Below, piece by piece: positions 9,201 to 15,286 of a stretch of 64,000 nt of DNA (position 1 is the stretch's first letter; each line of letters starts with the position of its first letter). The notes under the pieces were generated by a model that saw only the letters and a program-made list of their open reading frames with translations, did not search any database and was not told where the DNA came from. This DNA comes from JBNKZU01 sp050301795 (lineage in GTDB: Bacteria > Pseudomonadota > Gammaproteobacteria > Thiohalomonadales > Thiohalomonadaceae): NCBI GenBank assembly GCA_050301795.1, contig JBNKZU010000048.1:1-64000 (forward strand), given 5' to 3'. The position numbers and the translations under genes were made by a program.

Positions 9201-9543
9201 TGATCTGTATGCTATGGGCATACATCCAGCGGCTTTCATCTTCTCTGGTATAACGATTATTTTGAGTGCTATTTACCGGAACCCGTCCACTACGATCAAA
9301 TTTCAGTTTATTCCCTACAACCCAGATCAGATCACTTCTTGATCTCGACCGTATCCAGTGACAACTCACTGCGGTATTTTTAGTGGCAGTTTTTCTGAGG
9401 AGTTTCTTTACTGATAATAATCCCTCTTCAGTTATCACCGTTTGCCAGGTGTTGTCACCAATACGATCAGCAAATGCGTCCAGCACTCGTCTGGTTCTTT
9501 TGAGCGCTTTCTTTTCGCATTGGGATATGAATGTAACCATCAT
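6202..9543 (-). CDS. cas3f: Cas2-3 fusion (Cas3f) nuclease-helicase
   Basis: This 1113-aa type I-F fusion has an N-terminal Cas2 domain (about residues 1-95) that joins Cas1 in spacer integration. The HD nuclease carries LLHDIGK (His123, Asp124). The SF2 helicase has ASTGRGKT (446-453), motif II DEPD (605-608), and a C-terminal motif with ASPVAEVGRDHDYDW, then QLAGRVWRH. It leads the minus-strand operon cas2-3, cas8f, cas5f, cas7f, cas6f. Its start (ATGATG at 9543) lies about 200 nt downstream of the only good promoter seen, the extended -10 at 9752-9760. Unlike the usual I-F order, cas1 is not directly upstream. Confidence 0.96.
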   Translation of the reverse strand: MMVTFISQCEKKALKRTRRVLDAFADRIGDNTWQTVITEEGLLSVKKLLRKTATKNTAVSCHWIRSRSRSDLIWVVGNKLKFDRSGRVPVNSTQNNRYTREDESRWMYAHSIQIIVVLAALLHDIGKATVGFQKKLLNKSGKNFADPYRHEWISLRLFQAMIQGCEDDESWLNRLIDFQGFLKANPDWLNVLVNDSESKTKIGWMESLPPLAQLVSWLIVSHHRLPHYELSKYKEPSVRMDGQLNPRYWGNEMDLGTFYYCLEPFAGWVVNKNVENNPDFWRLHSVVMESRSWQKTVSRWARKARDHKPLRELAKKPVSDPFFIHISRLCLMLADHNYSSLGESDKKQRVKGDIQFATSLLANTDKNRQPNQSLDEHLLGVSNVAKVIARELPHLSEKLDGLPEKYKPLTSPTSNTLFGWQNGAYELAKSLNRQSRNNGFFGVNMASTGRGKTLGNARIMYALGDTETGARFTIALGLRVLTLQTGIALRERLNLTEQQLAILVGGAANRKLFELVEDGQNELGNSEEYGSESMDGLLDDLDSVDFYQLSDEFSTLLNDPKTRQLIYAPVVSCTVDHIIQASESSRGGRQIAPLLRLLTSDLVLDEPDDFDQHDLPALARLVYFSGLFGSRVLLSSATLTPDFVTGLFKAYQAGRRIWNHHMGRNRNTPVCCAWFDEYAQKGAECQDDSVFQEIHQKFVDKRIQQLQSQSIRCMAEILPLDLPTPRENEKVNMQALAEEIISVAIRLHHAHSETCPVTGKQASVGLVRMANVKPIIQLVQEIYKQDDVSYGVRIHVCCYHAKQLLLMRNALEQKLDRILARKKPLALFTHPEIQQVMQQSDAHHHLFIVVASPVAEVGRDHDYDWAIIEPSSMRSIIQLAGRVWRHRPDKIVNSPNLLIWDKNIRALKNEQTAYTRPGFEQKSRFSLSTKSCKELIKPEQLTRIDAEPRVRLPEELEPENRLADLEHAVIADLLNNDSNFVSAFWRENNGNHLSAHLQKISPFRDSEPQEDYVCLPQQSSLCGYNFALAEAAWQERELENCTFQTGKFNVENIEPPTGQIQPWLTMEFDEALQELAEQLEEEDLVVVARQFASIRLERREGAWKYHPWLGFWK

Positions 9544-9745
9544 ACAGCTTTAAATTTCCTTTATATTTGTTAGACTTAGGCTGCAATCCGCGCCAACGAA
9601 TTAGCAACCCTCGCCTTTACGACTACATCACATACGTAGTGCTGCATCCGAAGGTATTGGGAGTGTCTCTCACAACGACAGAGAGATTCACCGCCACCAT
9701 GGTTAAACAGCATAGACCCAAAAACAAATATTGTCCAATATATAT
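9544..9745 (-). other. Long 5' untranslated leader of the cas2-3 operon
   Basis: About 200 nt separate the predicted transcription start near 9745 from the cas2-3 start codon. No convincing gene lies here; the 92-codon plus-strand frame over 9567-9845 runs into the mini-CRISPR and resembles nothing I recognise. Small inverted repeats are visible (TCTCTC/GAGAGA around 9665-9688; ACTAC/GTAGT around 9622-9640). A purine-rich AAAGGA at about 9553-9558 could be a distant ribosome site. Extent and regulatory role are inferred. Confidence 0.4.
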
Positions 9746-9768
9746 TGATCAATTATACCATTTGATTC
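9735..9768 (+). other. Predicted protospacer (CC PAM plus 17-nt seed match) for the mini-CRISPR crRNA
   Basis: CC at 9735-9736 is followed by AATATATATTGATCAAT (9737-9753), identical to the first 17 nt of the mini-CRISPR spacer. Of the remaining 15 positions only three match by chance. CC immediately 5' of the protospacer is the canonical type I-F PAM, and the matching end is the PAM-proximal seed. The 32-bp target would cover the cas2-3 promoter -10 and start site. The partial match suggests binding and repression without interference; that outcome is inferred from known Cas-regulating RNAs. Confidence 0.82.
9752..9760 (-). promoter_or_regulatory. Extended -10 promoter of the cas2-3 effector operon
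   Basis: The minus strand reads TGGTATAAT, a perfect TATAAT with the TG extension one base upstream. No good -35 is visible at 16-18 bp, as is common for extended -10 promoters. Transcription would start near 9745 and run into cas2-3. The predicted crRNA protospacer (9737-9768) covers this element and the start site. Confidence 0.75.
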
Positions 9769-9789
9769 ACAATGAATTTCTTGTATCCT
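9762..9789 (+). promoter_or_regulatory. Candidate promoter of the mini-CRISPR
   Basis: TTGATT (9762-9767), a 16-bp spacer and TATCCT (9784-9789) would start a transcript near 9796, just before the first pseudo-repeat hairpin. An alternative pair is TTGTCC (9731-9736) and TATACC (9754-9759) with 17-bp spacing; its spacer is precisely the seed-matched segment, so crRNA binding would then repress the mini-CRISPR as well. The sequence alone does not decide between them. Confidence 0.45.
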
Positions 9790-9791
9790 TG

Positions 9792-9879
9792 TGTTTCTGC
9801 CGCATAGGCAGCTTAGAAAAATATATATTGATCAATGTCAATTAATAGTCAGTTCACTGCCGCACAGGCAGTCTCGGAG
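9792..9879 (+). CRISPR. Mini-CRISPR: two decayed repeats and one 32-nt spacer encoding a cas-regulating crRNA
   Basis: Pseudo-repeat 1 (9792-9819) has lost its first 5 nt but keeps the CTGCC-GCATA-GGCAG hairpin (9797-9811) and an intact CTTAGAAA (9812-9819), the crRNA 5' handle. The spacer (9820-9851) is exactly 32 nt. Pseudo-repeat 2 keeps all 20 nt of the 3' handle (9852-9871), but its last 8 nt (TCTCGGAG) have diverged. Cas6f could therefore cut both hairpins and release a normal 60-nt crRNA, while the parts not present in that RNA have decayed. It is oriented opposite to the cas operon, just upstream of phd-vapC, and its seed matches the cas2-3 promoter. This resembles described CreR/CreA-type RNAs. 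Confidence 0.88.
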
Positions 9880-9900
9880 GTCTAATTTTTTTAGGCCTCC
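9876..9900 (+). terminator. Hairpin after the mini-CRISPR, possible terminator
   Basis: The 10-bp stem GGAGGTCTAA (9876-9885) pairs with TTAGGCCTCC (9891-9900) with one G-T pair and a T5 loop. A weak T-rich tract (tgttctttcgtttt) follows. Its left arm overlaps the diverged tail of pseudo-repeat 2, which may explain that divergence. It would separate the crRNA transcript from phd-vapC. Confidence 0.5.
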
Positions 9901-9950
9901 TGTTCTTTCGTTTTCTATCACTACCACTGACCACCTCATAATTGACCAAC

Positions 9951-9978
9951 TTGACCAGGTTGATGATGGGTTTATACT
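9951..9978 (+). promoter_or_regulatory. Promoter of the phd-vapC pair
   Basis: TTGACC (9951-9956), 16 bp and TATACT (9973-9978) form a near-consensus promoter 29 nt upstream of the antitoxin start. A second TTGACCA copy at 9943-9949 makes a tandem repeat over the -35, a possible antitoxin operator. Confidence 0.7.
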
Positions 9979-10006
9979 CTCTAATGAAAACAGTGGGAGT
10001 TCCCTG

Positions 10007-10249
10007 ATGCAGCAACTAAACATATATGACGCAAAAACCAACTTTAGCCGTCTGATTGAGCAGGTAAACGAGGGCGAGAGCTTTATTATTGCGCGTTCCG
10101 GCAAACCTATGGCCAAACTGGTTCCATTTGATAAGACCGAAAATAACCGTTTTTGCTTCGGCACTCTTAAAGGGAAGATAAAGGCTTCTGATGATTTTGA
10201 TGAGCCGTTATCTGATGAACTGCTTGCTGATTTTGAGTCTGATCTGTAA
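10007..10249 (+). CDS. Phd/YefM-family antitoxin
   Basis: This 80-aa protein is of the Phd type: MQQLNIYDAKTNFSRLIEQV is the DNA-binding N-terminus, followed by GESFIIARSGKPMAKLVPF, and an acidic C-terminal tail (DELLADFESDL) suited to blocking the toxin. The start at 10007 follows GGGAG at 9995-9999. The gene overlaps the toxin by one nucleotide (TAATG). It likely represses the promoter at 9951-9978. The pair sits between cas1 and cas2-3, beside the mini-CRISPR. Confidence 0.9.
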   Translation: MQQLNIYDAKTNFSRLIEQVNEGESFIIARSGKPMAKLVPFDKTENNRFCFGTLKGKIKASDDFDEPLSDELLADFESDL

Positions 10250-10626
10250 TGCGCGTCCTGCTTGATACTCACATTATCATCTGGGCGCTTTTGGATTCTG
10301 AAAACCTGTCTGCCGATGCGAGAAAGATGATTGAGGGCGCTAGCCAGATCTATGTCAGTTCGGCTTCGATCTGGGAGATGTCGATTAAGATGGGGCTGGG
10401 TAAACTGGAGGTTGATCTCGACGAGGTAATTCATGAGTTGCACCGAATGGGGGTGACTGAGTTGCCTGTTAGCTGGGCGCATTGCAATCAACTCAAACAG
10501 TTGCCGGATCATCATCGTGATCCTTTTGACAGGATGCTGATTTCTCAGGCGATGAGTGAACCCCTTGCTTTGATAACCCATGATAAAACCCTCTCCCTAT
10601 ACTCCGACCTGGTTCGTCTGGTGTGA
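10249..10626 (+). CDS. vapC: PIN-domain toxin (VapC-like ribonuclease)
   Basis: This 125-aa PIN-domain protein has the acidic metal-binding residues expected of VapC RNases: Asp6 (LLDTHI), Glu43 (SIWEMSIK), Asp91 or Asp94 (HHRDPFDRML) and Asp112 (ITHDKTL). It is coupled to the Phd-type antitoxin. Its 3' end overlaps the convergent cas1 3' end by 30 nt, so the two transcripts are partly antisense. Toxicity and RNA target are inferred from the family. The insertion splits the usual cas1/cas2-3 linkage. Confidence 0.9.
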   Translation: MRVLLDTHIIIWALLDSENLSADARKMIEGASQIYVSSASIWEMSIKMGLGKLEVDLDEVIHELHRMGVTELPVSWAHCNQLKQLPDHHRDPFDRMLISQAMSEPLALITHDKTLSLYSDLVRLV

Positions 10627-11565
10627 GTCTGTTTCCAAACTCGCTTTTTTCACAACATCAAACATAAAATCCAGCGCCTTGTGCGTCGCAAAGTTCTGTA
10701 GGCATTGCTGTCTGAACTCCTGTTCTGTTGCGCCCTCTTTTGCACAGATAAAAGCCCACGGAAGAATTAACGTATCCTTGACCAGATCTGCTACATCAAA
10801 AACCAGGGCACCTCGCCGGGTTTTGCCGTGCATCACAGCAAAGCCGTGAGGGATCCCAAGAACCCATAGCGTGGTAGCAGCCAGTCCATAAGCCAGGTAG
10901 TTGCCGTGGTTTAGAAAAGCATTGGCATCATCCGCGCCATCATGTTGTCGGGTAAAACCATCACCTCCTGTTTTTGCCACCGCAATTTTGTATAACGATT
11001 TGGTGAGTTTTGCCTCTGTGGTCAGAAGTCGGGTTACGCTCTCGCAGTGGTCTATCTGGCTGGCGTACTGCCCGATGGTGTTCTCAATGGATTCATCTTC
11101 CATCGAAAATCCCTGTTGGCGTAACTCTGGATCTTTGCTCCAGACCCGTTGCATATATTCCAGTCGTGCATGCTGGAATGCTTTGGCGACACTCAGTCGC
11201 TTTTCGTCATCAAACCAGAAGCCTAGCCATCCCTGTACATATTCTGTGGGGCGATATTCACTCTGTGGGGATAACCATTCGATCTCGGTTGCCATCAGTA
11301 GCGGTGTACCTCCACCACCGCTAAAGCCAACCATCACTCCGGCCTGTGCCAACATTCGCATGGCTGCCTGGGTGATTGAGGTGCCTGTGCCAAGCAGGAT
11401 GCAGGTGGTGTTGGCTATGGGAATGTTCCAGTACTGATTTTCGTTTTTGGCTTCGGTCAGGTAGAGCACCCTGCCATCCTTCTGCATCACCCGACAATGC
11501 TCCAGATAATAGATATTGGCACGTTTGGAGTGCAGTATGGCTTTAAGGTCGGTGAGTTGTTCCAT
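10597..11565 (-). CDS. cas1: Cas1, type I-F integrase
   Basis: This 322-aa Cas1 integrates new spacers together with Cas2-3. Catalytic residues are visible: Glu184 (LLTTEAKLTKSLYK), His246 (FAVMHGKTRRG), and Asp257/Asp260 (FDVADLVKD). The glycine-rich VGFSGGGGTPLL stretch and the length are typical of I-F Cas1. It is separated from cas2-3 by the mini-CRISPR and the phd-vapC pair and appears to be co-transcribed with a WYL regulator and a small membrane protein from 12.9 kb. Confidence 0.97.
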   Translation of the reverse strand: MEQLTDLKAILHSKRANIYYLEHCRVMQKDGRVLYLTEAKNENQYWNIPIANTTCILLGTGTSITQAAMRMLAQAGVMVGFSGGGGTPLLMATEIEWLSPQSEYRPTEYVQGWLGFWFDDEKRLSVAKAFQHARLEYMQRVWSKDPELRQQGFSMEDESIENTIGQYASQIDHCESVTRLLTTEAKLTKSLYKIAVAKTGGDGFTRQHDGADDANAFLNHGNYLAYGLAATTLWVLGIPHGFAVMHGKTRRGALVFDVADLVKDTLILPWAFICAKEGATEQEFRQQCLQNFATHKALDFMFDVVKKASLETDSHQTNQVGV

Positions 11566-11586
11566 GTCATTTTCCTCCGGCTTTGC

Positions 11587-11787
11587 CTATTCACTGCCAC
11601 CCATGTTTAGACCGATGAATAGCCCAAACAGAAACAGTGGTGCGCTGTTTGTCTTGCTATGGACGACAACTTCACCTGATGTACCACCGAAAATCAGCAA
11701 TATCACCCACAACAGTAGACCGATCAGAAAACTGTCAAACAGGCTACCGATACCATAGGCAATAATTGCATTCAGAAATAGTCCCAT
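11587..11787 (-). CDS. 66-aa membrane protein upstream of cas1
   Basis: This is a short hydrophobic protein starting MGLFLNAIIAYGIG. It has one strong membrane segment (LIGLLLWVILLIF), a polar loop (EVVVHSKTNSAP) and a second hydrophobic stretch (LFLFGLFIGLNM). The start at 11787 is chosen because GGAG lies 7 nt upstream; the longer frame to 11856 lacks support. It is 21 nt upstream of cas1 and 78 nt downstream of the WYL gene on the same strand, so an operon is likely. I recognise no family. Confidence 0.6.
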   Translation of the reverse strand: MGLFLNAIIAYGIGSLFDSFLIGLLLWVILLIFGGTSGEVVVHSKTNSAPLFLFGLFIGLNMGGSE

Positions 11788-11865
11788 TAACTGCTCCGTT
11801 TTGTCACACTTCCATTTCTTATACCCCCCCACAGGGTCTATCCATGACCCTGCCATCCATTATTT

Positions 11866-12834
11866 TTAATATTTTTTCAGCGCTGCCTTTAGCTCTGCCC
11901 TCACCTGCTCGCGCAGTGTTTCGGGTTCCAGCACTTCGACCTCTGCGCCATGTTTGAGAATTTCGCGGATAAGCTCGGTTGGGTTGCCATAGGGAACCTT
12001 CAGGATATAGCCGCCATCCCTCTGTACCTCGCCCTCCTGCTGCGGGTGCCACTGTTCGTCAGCAACCCAGCGGGCGGCGGTGTTTGAAAACATTAGTACG
12101 GCTGTTTGCTGAACTGACCCTGCAAAAATACCGAATGTTTGTGTGAAATGTTCGTCCATCTCCCTGTCGGAAATATCCTTTGCTTCGATATCGGCAATAA
12201 AGGTGGGTTTGATCCTGTCGAGTGAGAAGATGCGTAGTTCATTTTGTAAGTGACACCACGCATCCAGATACCAGTTGTCCCGATAGTAGATTAACCGTTG
12301 TGGTGAGAGCATGCGATCTGTGGTCTTGTCTTTGCTGCGACTATGGTAGAGCACATTGATCTGCTGTCGATTAACCAGCGCGGTTGTGATCTTCTTAAAA
12401 TCGGCTGCATCAGTCGGACGTACCGCTGATTGCAGAATGCGCACCCTTTTAGCAACCTCGCCCTTGCCGGAGACCTTGTCTTTTAACAGCGTCTCTATCC
12501 GGTTTCTAAAAGCGCCAACGCTATCGTTGAGTAGCCCTGGCTGTATGTCGCTCAGGAGCTTATGGGTGGTGATCAGCGCAAACAGCTCGTCGGAGTTAAA
12601 CCATAACCCGGGTATTTCAAACGGGCGCTCGCCTGATTCCTGATTGTAATAGTAGCCGCCAAGTTCGTGATTGTAGTCAATCGGCGCATCAAGAAATATA
12701 CGCATATCCCTGATGGTTCGTTTAATGGTGGATTCGTTTGAATCCAGTTCTTCTTCCAGTGTTATACGTGACACCGGCATCCTCCTGGATGAGAGGATTT
12801 TGTGTACTCTCAAGATGCGTTCAAATCGATCCAT
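11866..12834 (-). CDS. WYL-domain transcriptional regulator
   Basis: This 322-aa protein has an N-terminal winged HTH (about residues 1-60; EELDSNESTIKRTIRDM), a central WYL domain with the motif NWYLDAW (WYL at 188-190) and SLDRIKP, and a C-terminal WCX-like extension (about 240-320). WYL proteins act as ligand- or nucleic-acid-responsive regulators and are often linked to CRISPR and other defence loci. It heads the operon leading to cas1, so regulation of cas1 or of its own operon is a reasonable inference. Confidence 0.9.
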   Translation of the reverse strand: MDRFERILRVHKILSSRRMPVSRITLEEELDSNESTIKRTIRDMRIFLDAPIDYNHELGGYYYNQESGERPFEIPGLWFNSDELFALITTHKLLSDIQPGLLNDSVGAFRNRIETLLKDKVSGKGEVAKRVRILQSAVRPTDAADFKKITTALVNRQQINVLYHSRSKDKTTDRMLSPQRLIYYRDNWYLDAWCHLQNELRIFSLDRIKPTFIADIEAKDISDREMDEHFTQTFGIFAGSVQQTAVLMFSNTAARWVADEQWHPQQEGEVQRDGGYILKVPYGNPTELIREILKHGAEVEVLEPETLREQVRAELKAALKKY

Positions 12835-12873
12835 TCCATTTTCCCTGTGATTGATTATTCGCTGAATGAATCG

Positions 12874-12902
12874 TTTATATCAGGCGTACCACCCGTTTTC
12901 AA
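12874..12902 (-). promoter_or_regulatory. Promoter of the WYL/membrane-protein/cas1 operon
   Basis: On the minus strand TTGAAA (12897-12902) is followed by 17 bp and TATAAA (12874-12879), with the extension TGA before the -10. Transcription would start near 12867, about 33 nt before the WYL start codon. Confidence 0.7.
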
Positions 12903-12924
12903 TGGATAGTTGACTGGTGCTGAC

Positions 12925-12958
12925 ACAAAAAAGGCTCCGATAATATTCGGGGCCTTTT
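12925..12958 (-). terminator. Rho-independent terminator of the cytochrome b gene
   Basis: AAAAGGCTCCGA (12929-12940) pairs with TCGGGGCCTTTT (12947-12958) through a 6-nt loop with one G-T pair. On the minus strand the stem is followed by TTTTTTGTGT. It isolates the WYL/cas1 operon from the upstream cytochrome gene. Confidence 0.85.
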
Positions 12959-13007
12959 GAGTGATATGCGCTGTAACTATCGCGCAGTTTGTTTGTGATT
13001 GAACGGT

Positions 13008-13742
13008 TTATCCCTCGTCTGCTGGTTTTCCTGCGATTCGCTTTTTGCCTGATAACATGGCTGATGCAAGTCCTGAACTTCCGGTTAGTTCTGCCTTAAC
13101 TACTGCGGCAATGTGAAGCAATACCACAAACATCAGAACATAGGATAGGTAGATGTGCAGTGTGCCTATTGGCTTTTTGAATGCTGCTACTGCGTTGTAC
13201 TTTTCACTATCGACATACGTTTTATCATAAGGCTTGAGTGTTGCTGGGTTGACTCCCTCTTTTGCAACATAGCTTGCCACTGAAGAACCAAATGGTGGGA
13301 AGTAGATATCGGTTCCGGCGCGAACAAGACCTGATACCGCCATCACTATCAAGAAAAGATACATCACTACGATTGACAGCTTTCCCGCAGGATTATGTCC
13401 AATGTATTGTTTAGGTGTTCCTGCCTTAACGGATGCCAGATAGGTTTTCAGTTCTGCTGCAAACCCTTTCCCCGGAAGAATTGCTGACCAGCGCGCATTT
13501 TGGTTGCCGATAAAGCCCCAAACCAATCGCCACAACAGGTTTGCTGCAAAAATGTAACCAATAATTACGTGTAGCTCTTTTAATGCGATCTTGGCCTCCA
13601 TGCTTTGAATCCCAAGCGCGCTTTTGTTGAGCATTATTAAGCCAACAAACATCAGCATGATGACGGCAAACACATTAATCCAGTGAAACAGACGGGTTGG
13701 CAGATCCCACACGCTGTACTCTTTCACACTAATTTCACTCAT
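13008..13742 (-). CDS. Cytochrome b561-type diheme membrane protein
   Basis: This 244-aa protein with four predicted membrane helices begins VWDLPTRLFHW, the signature of the cytochrome b domain found in Ni,Fe-hydrogenase cytochrome b subunits and related electron carriers. Candidate heme ligands are His20, His58 (KELHVIIGY) and two histidines in the last helix (TLHIYLSY and LLHIAAV). It probably passes electrons between the quinone pool and a periplasmic or soluble partner. No partner gene adjoins it, so the partner is unknown. It is monocistronic, with a terminator at 12925-12958. Confidence 0.85.
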   Translation of the reverse strand: MSEISVKEYSVWDLPTRLFHWINVFAVIMLMFVGLIMLNKSALGIQSMEAKIALKELHVIIGYIFAANLLWRLVWGFIGNQNARWSAILPGKGFAAELKTYLASVKAGTPKQYIGHNPAGKLSIVVMYLFLIVMAVSGLVRAGTDIYFPPFGSSVASYVAKEGVNPATLKPYDKTYVDSEKYNAVAAFKKPIGTLHIYLSYVLMFVVLLHIAAVVKAELTGSSGLASAMLSGKKRIAGKPADEG

Positions 13743-13856
13743 AAATCACCTCAGCGATAGTCGAGCGCAACCACTGCGCTTTTAATGGAGATGATGTTAC
13801 GAGGCGTGAATGAAATCAGAATGAATGAAGACTTAAATCGATATTAATTATCGACT

Positions 13857-14858
13857 TTATTCCTCTTCTAAGTGTGTTTTTAACTGTTTTCTTAGCGCTG
13901 ACGGCAGTCCGGTGATGGTGAGTGTGTCGTTCTCGGCTTGATAGTAGACCTTATGGTTGAGCTGGAACGATGAGAAACTGATCGCAAGGTCTTTATCGCG
14001 TCCTGCAAACTTTACATAGCGTTGGAGTTTGCGTCTGTCCATCATGAGTTCTTCGCCCGCTTCTGGCCGGAAGTCGTTCATGGTTTTGATAAAGGCATCT
14101 CCATCTATGCCATCAATTTCACTGGTGAGTTCGCGGTAGTTTACCGGCTCATCTCGTTGATCTTGTGATAGACAAAAATCAATAACGTGGTTTTTAAACT
14201 CGGTGGCTTGCTCTTGTGGGATTGTTTTGGAATAGGCATCCACTCCTTGCAAAAACGCCTGGGTGTCTTCTGCTTTATTAAGCCCGTTGGCAAACCCGGT
14301 GAGTTCATTAAAGATTTCGAGTAGGCGTTTATCACCTTTGGGTGGCAACATGGATAGATAGACGTAGTTATCGTGTTGTTTCCATTCTGTGAGATCTACC
14401 TTGATCCCAAATAGTGATGCGCCGGTATCCACCACCTCTGAACGGATGATCTCCATCTGTGGATTGAGGGTGATCATCTCATTACGGCGGTGCACAAAGA
14501 TGTAGAAGTTTTGCTGCTCGTCGCTCTGTTCGAGAAAGAAACTAATATCAGCATTCAGCTCGACCTTCTGCTCTTCTAATCGTGTTTTCAGGCGCTCCAT
14601 CAATGCTGAGGTCATCTCAACATAATTACTACGATTGGCAAAATAGGCATCAAGCTCAAACTGCAATAGTGATGGCGACCCTTCGTTGTTAAATGTGCCG
14701 TGCTCACGGGTAATTCTGGCTAAAAAGCTGCGCTTTAACTCCGCAAAAAGGGTTTCACTATAATCATTGAGCGGCTGTAGCTCTTCTCGAAGATTGAGTT
14801 CACTAATCTGACCTGGCTCAGTTTTTATATGGTGGACAATTACACTATCGATGGGCAT
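13857..14858 (-). CDS. yejK: Nucleoid-associated protein YejK (NdpA)
   Basis: This 333-aa protein resembles the gammaproteobacterial 37-kDa nucleoid-associated protein. Recognisable parts are MPIDSVIVHHI at the N-terminus, FVHRRNEMITLNP, GIKVDLTEWK, DNYVYLSMLPP near the middle and a C-terminal segment with KFAGRDKDLAISFSS. Length matches the family (about 335 aa). It stands alone, with an AT-rich upstream region of about 270 nt shared with the divergent tRNA gene. Confidence 0.9.
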   Translation of the reverse strand: MPIDSVIVHHIKTEPGQISELNLREELQPLNDYSETLFAELKRSFLARITREHGTFNNEGSPSLLQFELDAYFANRSNYVEMTSALMERLKTRLEEQKVELNADISFFLEQSDEQQNFYIFVHRRNEMITLNPQMEIIRSEVVDTGASLFGIKVDLTEWKQHDNYVYLSMLPPKGDKRLLEIFNELTGFANGLNKAEDTQAFLQGVDAYSKTIPQEQATEFKNHVIDFCLSQDQRDEPVNYRELTSEIDGIDGDAFIKTMNDFRPEAGEELMMDRRKLQRYVKFAGRDKDLAISFSSFQLNHKVYYQAENDTLTITGLPSALRKQLKTHLEEE

Positions 14859-15129
14859 GGCTTCTCTTTTTTTGCAGTTATTCCTGATTCTCTTATTCTA
14901 CCTGTGGGTGAATCCGTTTTGAAAAAAATTTGGATAAGTATTGTTGATACCTTTTGGATTATGCTCTTGCAGAGACGCAAAGAAGAACAACTAGGCTGAA
15001 TGAGTGGCTCTTCTGCTGATCTCGGTATTATGACGTCCATCGCTGTCCACCACTCTTTACTTTCTGTGCCAGAGTTCTTCTAGTCAGAGCCTTTCTCCGA
15101 TCATTGAGCTATATTACTATCTCTCCAGT

Positions 15130-15205
<76 letters not shown>

Positions 15206-15219
15206 TTTTAAGATTTGCT

Positions 15220-15248
15220 CTGACGAAACGAACATGCTGCGGTATAAT
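15220..15248 (+). promoter_or_regulatory. Promoter of thrC
   Basis: CTGACG (15220-15225), 17 bp and a perfect TATAAT (15243-15248) predict a start near 15255 and a 5' leader of about 30 nt before thrC. Confidence 0.7.
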
Positions 15249-15286
15249 CCCGCCTCTTTGACAACCCTAATTAGACTCTAAACAGC

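Noticed and set aside
9820..9851. Ordinary self-targeting spacer that would kill the cell
   Set aside because: Only the first 17 nt match the target and the rest is mismatched, so full R-loop formation and Cas2-3 recruitment are unlikely. Decayed repeats also argue against a recent acquisition.
9792..9879. The atypical repeats as part of a Tn7-like CRISPR-associated transposon
   Set aside because: No tns genes or transposon ends are visible, and complete cas1 and cas2-3 are present. The target is a cas promoter, not an attachment site.
9567..10249. Plus-strand frames across the cas2-3 upstream region and mini-CRISPR
   Set aside because: They translate the pseudo-repeats (PHRQLRK, SLPHRQ) and resemble no family. 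Only the 10007 start, with its own promoter and ribosome site, is a gene.
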